Positions 1 through 7,330 are shown, counted from the first letter of the stretch. The stretch is 10,190 bases of DNA from Nitrospinaceae bacterium (GCA_012961055.1 DUAA01000277.1:1-10190); one strand, 5' to 3'. Made by a program: numbers and translations. Notes: generated by a model not told the origin, from the sequence alone.

Positions 1-382
1 CGTCCACGTTTTCACTAGCTCTAAACCCTTGCGAGAGCATATAAAAGGCCAGAACCATCCCCAAAACGACCAGACAGAGATGAGTAGTCAATACAGGAAC
101 AAAAATATTCTCGTAGGCATCGTCAGGACCCCCAAAGCCCTCCCGTCCCTCAAAAGATAACACCCCCAGCTGCCGCGCATAATAGTATGCACAGAAATAA
201 ACAATCATCGAAACCATGGACACAAGAATCAACTTATGGTGTCGGGTTCCCTGAGCTTTTTTGGCCATCCCCCAAGCCACAAGAAAGAGAATGGTAAAGA
301 CAAGCGCGAGTAAATAGCTTACATCGGCCCCTATCGTTCCCGATGGGGCCAAAAATCCAGGCTGAGCAAGAAGTTCTTTCAT
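1..382 (-). CDS. DUF420-family integral membrane protein (C-terminus beyond left edge)
   Basis: The reading frame opens with ATG at 382 and stays open for 127 codons to the window edge, so its C-terminus is missing. Three hydrophobic segments are visible, at about residues 21-40, 50-70 and 92-117. A His-His pair follows the first helix (residues 48-49), and the third contains a Thr-Thr-His (His101). This spacing of helices and conserved histidines, with a GxDxxY-like start, matches my memory of DUF420 (YozB-like) proteins. DUF420 genes are often found near cytochrome c oxidase and SCO/CtaG-type assembly genes, so a role in respiratory complex or heme-copper assembly is plausible, though the biochemical function is not established. 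No strong ribosome binding site is visible. It is the last visible gene of a minus-strand group, 60 bases after the small membrane protein gene, and is probably co-transcribed with it. The family call rests on pattern, not on a search. Confidence 0.72.
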   Translation of the reverse strand, partial: MKELLAQPGFLAPSGTIGADVSYLLALVFTILFLVAWGMAKKAQGTRHHKLILVSMVSMIVYFCAYYYARQLGVLSFEGREGFGGPDDAYENIFVPVLTTHLCLVVLGMVLAFYMLSQGFRASENVD

Positions 383-442
383 GGGAAATCTTTTATTAAA
401 GAGGGAATCACAAAAACTGCACTGCCAAGCAAGAAAGGCGGG

Positions 443-622
443 TCAACTCTCCCCCTTGCCCATCAACCAAACTCCACCATAAAACTCGGAAGCACCAACC
501 AAAAACCAAATCAATAAAGGTTCCATACTCATTTGAGTAAAGAACATGAAAACCACCGCAGAGATAGTCGTCAATCCTATTAATTGCAATGCCCGGCCCA
601 AAATATACCTTGTGGAACTCAT
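443..622 (-). CDS. 59-residue two-helix membrane protein, conserved-hypothetical type
   Basis: This short gene starts with ATG at 622 and stops with TGA at 443-445. A GAAGGG ribosome binding site lies a few bases upstream, overlapping the end of the preceding gene, whose stop codon is only 11 bases away. The protein begins MSSTRYILGRALQLIG and has two hydrophobic stretches, at about residues 10-30 and 36-54, joined by a short Met/Ser/Glu turn. A short charged C-terminus ends GKGES. I recall similar tiny proteins, with an R-Y-x-x-G-R-x-L-Q-L-x-G start, near oxidase and DUF420 genes, but no function is known to me. The tight spacing suggests translation coupled to the 190-residue protein. The downstream DUF420 gene suggests a shared membrane or respiratory role. 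The gene itself is well supported by its start signals and composition; its function is open. Confidence 0.72.
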   Translation of the reverse strand: MSSTRYILGRALQLIGLTTISAVVFMFFTQMSMEPLLIWFLVGASEFYGGVWLMGKGES

Positions 623-633
623 TAATCAGCCCT

Positions 634-1206
634 TCATGATGACCTTAAACGTTTATTGGCATCAATAAGTTTATTTAAACTGTCTCGACCAAACTGGTGA
701 ATAGATTCACGAACACTTTCCAGCACAATACCCCCGGCCTGAGTAAGCGTGCTGGGAGATCTAGGTGTAGGATCGTCACCACCACTTCTAGCCTCCTGGG
801 CCTGTTTAACCACATCATTATTATCAAACAAGTCATCCAGCGGACATTGATATTGAAGCTTGACGTAATCGCGCTTTTTTTCGGTGTCTTTTCTTGAGTC
901 CCAGACTATATTTTCCATTGCTACCGACACGGGCTTATTCTTCCCTTTTGCCAGCACTTTGTTGATTTTCGCATAAAAAGATTGCATCTCCTTTGGAGAT
1001 TTAAATTCATCTTCCGGAATTTTTGAGCTGATTTCAAATTCAATGCAATTATCCCTTAAGGTAGGACGGCTAACTTCATAAGTTATATTATCGTGGTTAA
1101 ACCTGCGCCCTTTTTTTGGGGAATATTTAGACTGCATTTCCTCAACTAACGCAGATAGGGCTTCAGTTGCATATTGATTGAACAATAAACCTTTTAAAGT
1201 CGACAT
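634..1206 (-). CDS. Hypothetical soluble protein, 190 residues
   Basis: I do not recognise this protein. Translation starts at ATG 1206 with a good GGAG ribosome binding site 8 bases upstream. The protein has no signal peptide and no membrane helix, so it is probably cytoplasmic. Residues 1-30 look helical. Residues 35-65 and 92-122 look like an alpha/beta domain with alternating hydrophobic strands (around ITYEV, IEFEIS, VKLQYQ). A Gly/Asp/Pro/Ser linker covers about residues 138-155, and a predicted C-terminal amphipathic helix (160-188) rich in Arg and Lys follows. Cysteines occur only at 54 and 121. The gene follows a likely terminator that separates it from the HmuY-like gene, so it may have its own promoter in 1207-1300. 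It is spaced 11 bases from the 59-residue membrane protein gene. The alternating charged and hydrophobic pattern supports a real protein. Its role is unknown. Confidence 0.72.
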   Translation of the reverse strand: MSTLKGLLFNQYATEALSALVEEMQSKYSPKKGRRFNHDNITYEVSRPTLRDNCIEFEISSKIPEDEFKSPKEMQSFYAKINKVLAKGKNKPVSVAMENIVWDSRKDTEKKRDYVKLQYQCPLDDLFDNNDVVKQAQEARSGGDDPTPRSPSTLTQAGGIVLESVRESIHQFGRDSLNKLIDANKRLRSS

Positions 1207-1300
1207 TAATATTTCTCCAAATCCAAATTTTGATCAATAATTATAGGTACAGGTTTCTTATTCCGTCACAGAATAAAGAGCTGAAGTTTATTTTTACCAG

Positions 1301-1325
1301 AAAAAACCGACCCTGGGAAGGACGG
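1301..1325 (-). terminator. Probable intrinsic terminator after the HmuY-like gene
   Basis: Read on the minus strand, a GC-rich hairpin (CCGTCC paired with GGTCGG, one T-T mismatch, small loop) is followed directly by six T residues. It lies 33 bases downstream of the HmuY-like stop codon and about 95 bases upstream of the 190-residue gene. The mismatch makes it imperfect, and partial read-through is possible. An alternative short hairpin (GAAGG-CCGT-CCTTC) overlaps it. Confidence 0.45.
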
Positions 1326-1357
1326 CCTTCTGAACCCGCGCAAACTTACAATGGACA

Positions 1358-2161
1358 TCAAAATGAGGTCGCGGACTCCAGAGGAAGCGAGGCAGTTTCC
1401 GAAGATGTTATCGCAAAAACACCTTCTGTTCTCAAAAAACTATTGGACCCGCTATCTTGATACACGTAACGCATTTTTATGCATCCCGCCTCTTGGTTAT
1501 CACAATAAAAACTTAAAAACTGGAACTTTGCGAACTTGCCGTTAGCAGTCCTTATACCGTAAATGTTCTGCTTTGCAGTAAGCTTATGAGTCAGGTAATT
1601 ATAGTTGTACCATTTTATCAAGACCGGATTTTCCGTTTCCGTTCTTGCAGCACTATCCTGAACATAACTATCTCTGGGTACTTCCACCACCGAGTCAAAC
1701 TCTACAGTTCCCAAGTCAATGAGCCCCGCCTGTCCCAACTGGCTGGAAGCACCACCGTTAGATATCACCTTTCCTCTTCTAAAGGCCAAGTCCCATTCCA
1801 GTGACGAACGATCCAAGATTTTGACGGGTTTACCACTGGAGAAGTCAAAATAAACAAACTCTTTCTCAGAAGAAGCATTTATCGTTGTCAACTGTGTAGA
1901 CATTAGATTCGTGGGTGATTTTGGTGCAGGCTCAGGTTTGTCATCAGATTTTTCTGCCATTTCACCTTCTCCCGGAACGTTCACACTAGGAGATTTTAAA
2001 AAATCATCTAAATCAACCAGCTTCGCCGGCAACCAAAAAATGCCTACCAAAAGCAACGAAACACAGAGGTTGAGCACAAAGATATTCCGCCAAAGCTTTC
2101 TCTTCTTGACTATCTCCGTTACAGGCTCCCGATAACTCTCTCCATTAAAAGGCTCATTCAT
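1358..2161 (-). CDS. Membrane-anchored HmuY-like protein
   Basis: The 267-residue protein has a charged cytoplasmic N-terminus (residues 1-25), one membrane helix (about 26-45), a Pro/Glu/Lys-rich linker (58-88) and a C-terminal beta-rich domain (about 95-250). The domain carries features I associate with the HmuY family: a YFDFSSGK strand near 104, Ser-x-x-WDLAFRR at 120-129, SNGGASS at 134-140, a TAK...IYGIRTANGKFAKFQ segment at 195-215 and a MRYVYQ strand at 230-235. HmuY of Porphyromonas is a heme-binding surface lipoprotein. This protein has no lipobox and is tethered by a helix instead. I cannot assign heme-ligand histidines, so heme binding is an inference at best. Two cysteines, 220 and 227, sit close together and could form a disulfide. 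The gene starts 18 bases after the CsgG/LpoB-like gene and is probably in the same transcript. A terminator-like hairpin follows it. Confidence 0.75.
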   Translation of the reverse strand: MNEPFNGESYREPVTEIVKKRKLWRNIFVLNLCVSLLLVGIFWLPAKLVDLDDFLKSPSVNVPGEGEMAEKSDDKPEPAPKSPTNLMSTQLTTINASSEKEFVYFDFSSGKPVKILDRSSLEWDLAFRRGKVISNGGASSQLGQAGLIDLGTVEFDSVVEVPRDSYVQDSAARTETENPVLIKWYNYNYLTHKLTAKQNIYGIRTANGKFAKFQFLSFYCDNQEAGCIKMRYVYQDSGSNSFLRTEGVFAITSSETASLPLESATSF

Positions 2162-2179
2162 AGCTGAAGACTCTTAGGT

Positions 2180-3025
2180 TTAATCTCGATTTCTAAATTC
2201 TCTTAACACAAATTTCATAGCAGATCGGCTAAAGTCTTTTTTATTCAACCAGCGACCGTTATGCTGATCGAAATACTGGATACCCGGCCTTTGGCGCCCA
2301 ACAAAACGGGCTCCCCATATAACCTCCTCAGTCTTTGGATCCACTAAAAAAGCACTGAACTCCAAGCCGCTGGCTACGCTTCGCTGAATTTTACCATACC
2401 GATCTATATACCTGTCAGTAAACTTAGAGACCGCACCGATCATCACCGCGTCAACCTTGTCACCAGGCACCAACAGAGTGGCTACTTCTTCAGGGCTACC
2501 TAGGTTTTTCTCTCGGACTAAGCCTGATGATTTCACCATTTTAAACCGCACATCACCCATCAACTGTGGAGGAACAACATTAGAATAATTCTTGTTAACT
2601 CTCAGTTCCTGATAAGCTTGCCTCGATACAATCTCTCCAGCAGACTTGTCTACAAAAGGCGCAAAGGTTTTGTTTTCAAAGCTTAATACGCCAATTCGTT
2701 GAAGATGGTTAAACCGGTCCAAATTAAACACCTTACTTTGCACCTGATCTACCGGTGCAATTTTTAACAATTGATTATAAAATTCTCGCTCGACATGGGC
2801 TGGCACAGGATGCGGCTCATTGATCCTATTTGTCAAATGAGGAAAAAGATCTGGCTCTAACGGAGAAGTCCCTTCCCATTTAGGAAATACTCCAGACCGG
2901 TTTCCTGCCTGATTCCTGTCAAACATATCCTCAATAGGAACCGACATTACGGAGACAGGAAACATGATCCCAAAAATTCCTAAAATCAACAATAACCGGA
3001 TTTGAATCGTCATAAGTGTCAGCAA
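2180..3025 (-). CDS. Exported CsgG/LpoB-like (TolB N-terminal-like fold) envelope protein
   Basis: The protein has a basic start, a strongly hydrophobic stretch (residues 10-28) and a plausible signal-peptide cleavage near Met-Ser-Val-Pro at 27-30, with no lipobox cysteine. After a low-complexity region (30-75), a domain begins at about 108 with RIGVLSFENKT. It continues with a helix carrying SAGEIVSRQAYQEL (128-141) and a VDAVMIGAVSKF strand (191-202). It ends with a LEFSAFLVDPKTEEVIWGARF hairpin (from 221). This order of strand, helix, 'DAvviG' strand and 'lvd-tgeviW' hairpin is typical of CsgG, LpoB and GNA1162-type outer-membrane accessory proteins. The exact family is not decided. The coordinates use a TTG start at 3025, 10 bases from an AGAGG site. 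The first ATG, at 3013, gives 277 residues but is 22 bases from that site. It is probably the first gene of an operon with the HmuY-like gene. Confidence 0.7.
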   Translation of the reverse strand: MLTLMTIQIRLLLILGIFGIMFPVSVMSVPIEDMFDRNQAGNRSGVFPKWEGTSPLEPDLFPHLTNRINEPHPVPAHVEREFYNQLLKIAPVDQVQSKVFNLDRFNHLQRIGVLSFENKTFAPFVDKSAGEIVSRQAYQELRVNKNYSNVVPPQLMGDVRFKMVKSSGLVREKNLGSPEEVATLLVPGDKVDAVMIGAVSKFTDRYIDRYGKIQRSVASGLEFSAFLVDPKTEEVIWGARFVGRQRPGIQYFDQHNGRWLNKKDFSRSAMKFVLREFRNRD

Positions 3026-3386
3026 AATAAAAAAACCTCTAAAATCCTATTGGAGAAAGCTGGAACTTTAATTATTAGAATTATATAGTAGCCTAGCTAC
3101 GAATAAAATAGTAATTCGCGAATAAAAACAATTATTTAATGATTCCCCCAACCGGCCTATAGCTGAGGGGACAACTGGCAAAAGTTTTCTTGGGCGAGCA
3201 AATAGAATAATCGTCCGTCAGACATGGTATTCTTTCTCTAAACTCATATGCTTTTGATATTATACCACTTACACCCACACCCCGAAACAACTAATGGGGC
3301 GATGCTAAAATGATCTCAAAAAGTGTGGAACATGTCCCCATCGGACCTGGCCTAATCGACTTGGCTGCAAAGAGGCTACACCAATT
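3026..3386. other. Divergent intergenic region between the envelope operon and the Fe-S oxidoreductase gene
   Basis: This 361-base gap must hold promoters for both divergent transcripts, but I find no convincing -35/-10 pair. The minus-strand side is AT-rich and contains two short palindromes: GTAGC-CTA-GCTAC at 3088-3100 and ATTCGCGAAT at 3114-3123. Both lie 60-110 bases upstream of the CsgG/LpoB-like start. The sequence GAATAAAA occurs twice, around the second palindrome. Ten-base palindromes are expected several times by chance in a window this long, so these are only candidate operators. A possible short reading frame at its right end is listed separately. Confidence 0.4.
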
Positions 3387-3390
3387 ATGA
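3310..3390 (+). CDS. Possible 26-codon leader peptide overlapping the Fe-S oxidoreductase start
   Basis: A short frame runs from ATG 3310 to a TGA at 3388-3390. The TGA overlaps the ATG of the large gene in the ATGA arrangement typical of translational coupling. The peptide begins MISKSVEHVPIGPGLIDLAA and ends with a basic stretch. Its ribosome binding site is weak (GGGGC about 9 bases upstream). It resembles no peptide I know. It may be chance, since short frames are common. The exact stop/start overlap is the only positive evidence. Confidence 0.2.
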   Translation: MISKSVEHVPIGPGLIDLAAKRLHQL

Positions 3391-5366
3391 ATCAACATAT
3401 CAACCGTGCCTTCGAATGGACTCCCCCCCATCTACAACCCAAAGTTTTGATGCTTCTAATAATTATAGCATTGATATCTTTTGTTTTGTGCGCTTGGCCC
3501 AAGCTCAACCATTTACTAAAAGCTGAGAAAAAAAATCGTATAGATCAACCCGTAAAACGGGTTTTCACCACTTTACGTATCGCCTTTGGACAAGTGAGGC
3601 TGCTTCAGGATCCAAAATCTGGTTGGATGCATGCAATGATATTCTGGGGGTTCTTGATCCTCCTCATCCGTGCTGGCGAGTTTTTTGTAATCGGATTGTT
3701 TCCCAATACCTCTTCTCATTTCGCTGCAACAGTTCCCTTTATCCTTCCCTACTTATGGATTAAGGATGGAGCGATCTTAATGGTCACGTTAGCAGTTCTA
3801 TATGCTCTTTATCGCCGACTGGTGATTCAACCTGCCAGGCTCACCCTCTCCGCAGAGGGTCTGTTGATTCTGCTCTTGATCCTGGCCATCATGGTTAGCG
3901 ATATTTTATTCGATGCCGCTTTTCTAGTTCTCAATCCTGACATTGAAAGTTCCGGACCTCTTGCAGCACTTTTTGTCCCTCTAGTCAGCTTATTGGCAAA
4001 AAATTTGATCGGGCACCTCCATAGCTTGTCCTATTGGGCGCATGTAACTGCCATCCTTTTTTTCTTAACACTCCTTCCACGCAGCAAGCACTTTCATATC
4101 CTGACATCCATACCGAATGTTTTCTTTTCTAATTTAAACCACGGGAATGATCTAAATCGAATCGATTTTGAAAACGAAGATAACTTTGGCGTCACAAAAG
4201 TAGAAAATTTCACTTGGAAACAACTACTGGACCTACATACCTGCACCCAATGCGGTCGGTGCGATCAAGTCTGTCCGGCATTGTCGACCGGAAAACCTCT
4301 TTCACCGCAACAACTGACTGTTGACCTGCGCGACCACCTTAACGGTCCTTCAGATCCCGATATCACCCTGCTCGGCAAGGTGATTAAAGACGAAGTTCTA
4401 TGGGCCTGCACCACCTGCGGAGCTTGCGAAGTCGCCTGCCCAGTGATGATCCAATACGTTGACAAAGTTATCGACCTCCGGCGCGGACTAATACTGAGCG
4501 AAGACCGCTATCCGAAAGAGCTTGAACCTGCATTCAAATCATTGGAAACCCAGTCTAACCCGTGGGGATTCCCAATAAACACACGGTCCGACTGGGCTAA
4601 AGAGTTAGGTGTTCCCATCTGGGATAAGTCCAAACCCACAGAATATTTATACTTTGTCGGGTGCAACGGGTCTTTCGATGCACGGGGGAAAAAGATTTCT
4701 ACCGCTGTGGTTGAGACCTTGAAAAATGCAGGAGTCAGCTTTTCCATTCTTGGGAATGATGAGGGATGCACTGGCGATCCAGCTCGAAGAGCGGGCAACG
4801 AATACCTGTTCGACATTCTCGCCAAGAAAAACGCAGCAACCTTTCAACAAAATGGTGTGCAAAAGATAATCACCCACTGCCCGCATTGCCTCAACTCACT
4901 AAAAAATGAGTACCCTGAATTTGGAGCCCACCTCGAAGTGATCCATCATTCAGAATTTTTGGAAAACTTGATCGCAGATGGAAAAATATCATTAGGAGAA
5001 AAAATAGATAGCAAGGTTGTGGTACATGATTCCTGTTACTTAGGTCGGCATAATGGCATATACGAAGCTCCCCGCAAAGTGCTTGCCCAAAATGTTAAGG
5101 AAGTTCATGAAATAGAGCAAAGCAAGGAAAAGGGAACCTGTTGTGGAGCCGGTGGCACCCGGTTCCTGCTCGAAGAAAATACTGGTACGCGCATGAGCCA
5201 TTACAGGCTGGATGAGTTAATGGTCACTAATCCCGACACCATCGCCGTGTCCTGCCCCTTTTGTGTGCTCATGCTTGAAGATGCAGTAAAAGCCAAAGGA
5301 CTACAAGGCCAAGTGAAAGTAAAAGACATCGGAGAAATGATAACCGGTAACTCACAACAGCATTAA
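3387..5366 (+). CDS. Membrane Fe-S oxidoreductase, ETF:menaquinone oxidoreductase (EMO/EtfD) type
   Basis: This 659-residue protein combines three parts. Residues 18-230 form a NarI-like cytochrome b-type membrane domain with about six helices and candidate heme ligands His82, His210/212, His219, His235 and His237. Residues 286-351 carry two classic 4Fe-4S motifs: Cys286, 289, 292, 296 and Cys341, 344, 347, 351. Residues 420-630 carry two CCG domains, as in heterodisulfide reductase HdrD/HdrB. The second is canonical (Cys550, CysCys585-586, Cys623, Cys626). In the first the double Cys is Cys-Thr (Cys426, Cys461, Cys498, Cys501), with the GCTGDPARRAGNE signature I associate with the EMO/EtfD group. 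That family takes electrons from electron-transfer flavoprotein, often during fatty-acid beta-oxidation, and reduces menaquinone at the membrane. No etfAB genes are in the window, so the partner is inferred. AGAGG lies 11 bases upstream of the start. No clear terminator separates it from convergent gltX 48 bases away. Confidence 0.88.
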   Translation: MNQHINRAFEWTPPHLQPKVLMLLIIIALISFVLCAWPKLNHLLKAEKKNRIDQPVKRVFTTLRIAFGQVRLLQDPKSGWMHAMIFWGFLILLIRAGEFFVIGLFPNTSSHFAATVPFILPYLWIKDGAILMVTLAVLYALYRRLVIQPARLTLSAEGLLILLLILAIMVSDILFDAAFLVLNPDIESSGPLAALFVPLVSLLAKNLIGHLHSLSYWAHVTAILFFLTLLPRSKHFHILTSIPNVFFSNLNHGNDLNRIDFENEDNFGVTKVENFTWKQLLDLHTCTQCGRCDQVCPALSTGKPLSPQQLTVDLRDHLNGPSDPDITLLGKVIKDEVLWACTTCGACEVACPVMIQYVDKVIDLRRGLILSEDRYPKELEPAFKSLETQSNPWGFPINTRSDWAKELGVPIWDKSKPTEYLYFVGCNGSFDARGKKISTAVVETLKNAGVSFSILGNDEGCTGDPARRAGNEYLFDILAKKNAATFQQNGVQKIITHCPHCLNSLKNEYPEFGAHLEVIHHSEFLENLIADGKISLGEKIDSKVVVHDSCYLGRHNGIYEAPRKVLAQNVKEVHEIEQSKEKGTCCGAGGTRFLLEENTGTRMSHYRLDELMVTNPDTIAVSCPFCVLMLEDAVKAKGLQGQVKVKDIGEMITGNSQQH

Positions 5367-5414
5367 CCTGATAAAAAAAACTCTCTAGCTCAAAAAAGCC
5401 TAGCTCATTATAAA

Positions 5415-6827
5415 TCAGGAGTCGGATGCAACTTGGAGAGCATTTTGCAAACGCCCCAAGGTTTGATCTTTACCCAGCAGAAGTATGACATCGTAAATTC
5501 CAGGACTGACCGTGGTGCCGGTGAGAGCTACCCGTACGGGTTGTGCTAGTTTTCCAAGTTTTGTACCCTCTTCCTCCACGATTTTCTTAAATAATGTTTC
5601 AATCTCTTCTGAAGAAAAATTCTCCAGTTTGGAAAGCCCCGCAATGACTTTTTTCAACAAGGGCTTGGCTTCAATATTTAGAAATTTGGCTTTCGCTTTC
5701 TCATCAAACGTCACCTCCTCTTTAAAAAAGAACGCCGACTTTTCCGCCATCTCCTGCAGGGTTTTTGCTCTCTGATTCAGGGAAGGAATGACTTTAGCAA
5801 TATTTGTAAGATCATGGCCTTCCTCAACCAATCCAGAGTTGATTAAAAAAGGTTTCAAATGCTGCGCCAGTTCTTCCGGTGAAGTGGTCTTTATATAGTG
5901 TTCATTCAACCAGGACAATTTATTCGGATCAAAAACCGCTGCGGATGTATTTACCGAATCAAAGGAAAAGTACTGAATCATTTCTTCCTGCGAAAGGATC
6001 TCCTGATCGCCATGCGACCACCCCAACCTGGCCAGATAGTTGATCATGGCAGAAGGCAAAAAGCCCATTTCTCTATAAGCCAGCGCCGAAGTAGCCCCGT
6101 GTCGTTTACTCAGACGGGCCTTGTCCTGACCCAATATCATGGGGATATGAACAAACTTGGGCCGGGAAAAATTTAATGCGTCATACAGCAAACATTGCCG
6201 CGGTGTGTTCGAAAGATGATCGTCCCCACGTATCACATGCGAGATACCCATATCTGCATCATCGACCACTACCACAAAATTATAAGTGGGAGAACCATCG
6301 GTCCGCTGTAAAATTAAGTCGTCCAACTCTCTAACGTCAAAAATCACCTTGCCGCGCAAAAGATCTTCTACCACTACTGAACCATCAAGAGGGGCTTTGA
6401 ACCGTATCACATATGGAACCCCTTCAGGCTGATCAATTCGGTCCCGGCAAGTTCCGTCATACTTGGGTTTCAGGCCTTTTTTCTGGGCTTCATTGCGTTT
6501 ACGGTCTAATTCTTCCAGCGTACAGGTGCAACGGTAGGCTTTCCCTTCCTTAAAAAGTTGATCGACCTTTTGCGAATAAAGTTCCTGGCGCTCGGTTTGC
6601 CGGTACGGGCCCTCGTCCCAATCCAATCCTAACCACCGCATAGACTCTAGAATTTCAGCAATGGATTCCTCCGTAGAACGTTCATGATCTGTATCTTCGA
6701 TACGTAACACAAATTTTCCACCATGATGCCGGGCGAACAACCAGTTGAACAGGGCAGTTCTGACACCACCAATATGTAAAAACCCAGTGGGACTGGGGGC
6801 AAAACGGACTTTAATTGAATCACTCAT
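5415..6827 (-). CDS. gltX: Glutamyl-tRNA synthetase
   Basis: The enzyme charges tRNA-Glu with glutamate using ATP in the cytoplasm. The 470-residue length is normal for bacterial GluRS. The class I HIGH-type signature is seen as PSPTGFLHIGG at residues 11-21, and the KMSKS equivalent as ARLSKRHG at 237-244. The glutamate-binding RFAPSPTG start and the LRIEDTD segment (41-47) are intact. A zinc-type Cys100-x-Cys102-x24-Cys127 motif is present, with Asp129 where E. coli has His; this is a common variant. The C-terminal helical anticodon-binding domain is complete. The start is ATG 6827, with a modest GAGAAG site upstream. Whether it charges only tRNA-Glu or also tRNA-Gln cannot be told from this window. 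It stands alone with about 420 non-coding bases in front of it, so it probably has its own promoter and possibly a long leader. Confidence 0.96.
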   Translation of the reverse strand: MSDSIKVRFAPSPTGFLHIGGVRTALFNWLFARHHGGKFVLRIEDTDHERSTEESIAEILESMRWLGLDWDEGPYRQTERQELYSQKVDQLFKEGKAYRCTCTLEELDRKRNEAQKKGLKPKYDGTCRDRIDQPEGVPYVIRFKAPLDGSVVVEDLLRGKVIFDVRELDDLILQRTDGSPTYNFVVVVDDADMGISHVIRGDDHLSNTPRQCLLYDALNFSRPKFVHIPMILGQDKARLSKRHGATSALAYREMGFLPSAMINYLARLGWSHGDQEILSQEEMIQYFSFDSVNTSAAVFDPNKLSWLNEHYIKTTSPEELAQHLKPFLINSGLVEEGHDLTNIAKVIPSLNQRAKTLQEMAEKSAFFFKEEVTFDEKAKAKFLNIEAKPLLKKVIAGLSKLENFSSEEIETLFKKIVEEEGTKLGKLAQPVRVALTGTTVSPGIYDVILLLGKDQTLGRLQNALQVASDS

Positions 6828-7247
6828 TTTCTTCTCTAAAATAATTTTTATTAAATCTGAATTGATGAAACGGCTAAGGTTAACAAATTGAACGGGAAAA
6901 ATTAAGCGTAATCACACACAAATATTCCTGCCGCTCTTTTGTGGAGCATGAAGGTAAATGCAACGATGTATCATTTTAGGGAATGGAGACTATAACTCCT
7001 AGAGCTAGGGGTGTGGTTGAACTAAAAAATCAGGACCTACCGGGTTCAACCTAATACTGGTACAGGAGAACGGAGCAACTACCCTTCTCAGGGGTTTTAA
7101 TATTCCATTCTGCTAGATTATGGTTCAGGAACCTAGAAATAAAGCTTTTTTGAATGCGACCAGAATTGCGCCGGGAAAGAACTCAACTTTTGTTGAAAAT
7201 AAGAAGAAAGACTGAGTCTACTGATAGATTCAAATCGCTTTTCATGC
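6828..7247. other. Long non-coding region upstream of gltX
   Basis: No credible gene is seen in 420 bases between gltX and the terminator of the secreted-protein gene. It should contain the gltX promoter, but no clear -35/-10 pair stands out. The part nearest gltX (6828-6930) is AT-rich. The middle holds a nested set of inverted repeats, listed separately. A further small inverted repeat, GGTT-CAGG-AACC, lies at 7122-7133 and is followed by a plus-strand T-run near 7145-7151. I see no T-box specifier or antiterminator consensus. Confidence 0.5.
6980..7111. ncRNA. Candidate structured RNA (closing stem with three internal hairpins), strand undecided
   Basis: An outer stem pairs GAATGGA (6981-6987) with TCCATTC (7104-7110). 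Inside are three side-by-side hairpins: 6995-7001 with 7006-7012 (seven pairs, one G-T, loop GAGC), 7015-7022 with 7044-7051 (GGTTGAAC/GTTCAACC, eight perfect pairs), and 7066-7073 with 7082-7089 (GAGAA/TTCTC plus two inner pairs after a mismatch). A multibranch fold like this could be an sRNA on the plus strand or a leader element of gltX on the minus strand. I could not match it to a known riboswitch, T-box, 6S, SRP or tmRNA consensus. Individual stems of this size can arise by chance, so confidence is low. Confidence 0.25.
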
Positions 7248-7282
7248 AAAAAAAAACAGCCGGCCTAGAAAAAGGCCGACTG
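7248..7282 (-). terminator. Intrinsic terminator of the second secreted-protein gene
   Basis: On the minus strand a ten-pair stem (CAGTCGGCCT with AGGCCGGCTG, one G-T pair) around a six-base loop is followed directly by nine T residues. It starts 48 bases after the stop codon of the gene at 7331-7771. Its sequence is related to the terminator at 8116-8151. Confidence 0.92.
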
Positions 7283-7330
7283 AATCTGAGTAAGAGCTTA
7301 ACACGTTGATTAAGCTCTCAAAAATAAAAC

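Noticed and set aside
3088..3123. Two short palindromes upstream of the CsgG/LpoB-like gene as a definite operator
   Set aside because: Palindromes of 10-13 bases are expected several times by chance in AT-rich DNA of this length. They are kept only as a note in the intergenic entry.
4265..4886. Long antisense open frames inside the Fe-S oxidoreductase gene
   Set aside because: They lie opposite well-conserved cysteine motifs, have no ribosome binding sites or recognisable domains, and follow from the codon composition of the real gene.
5367..5419. Possible bidirectional terminator between the Fe-S oxidoreductase gene and gltX (CCTGAT ... ATCAGG)
   Set aside because: The six-base arms enclose about 41 bases with no stable stem or suitable T-run. 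The repeated CTAGCTC there is direct, not inverted.
6828..7247. T-box or TPP-type riboswitch ahead of gltX, prompted by CTGAGA and GGGTAG-like strings on the minus strand
   Set aside because: The T-box antiterminator consensus and the second conserved TPP box are absent, and the spacing does not fit.
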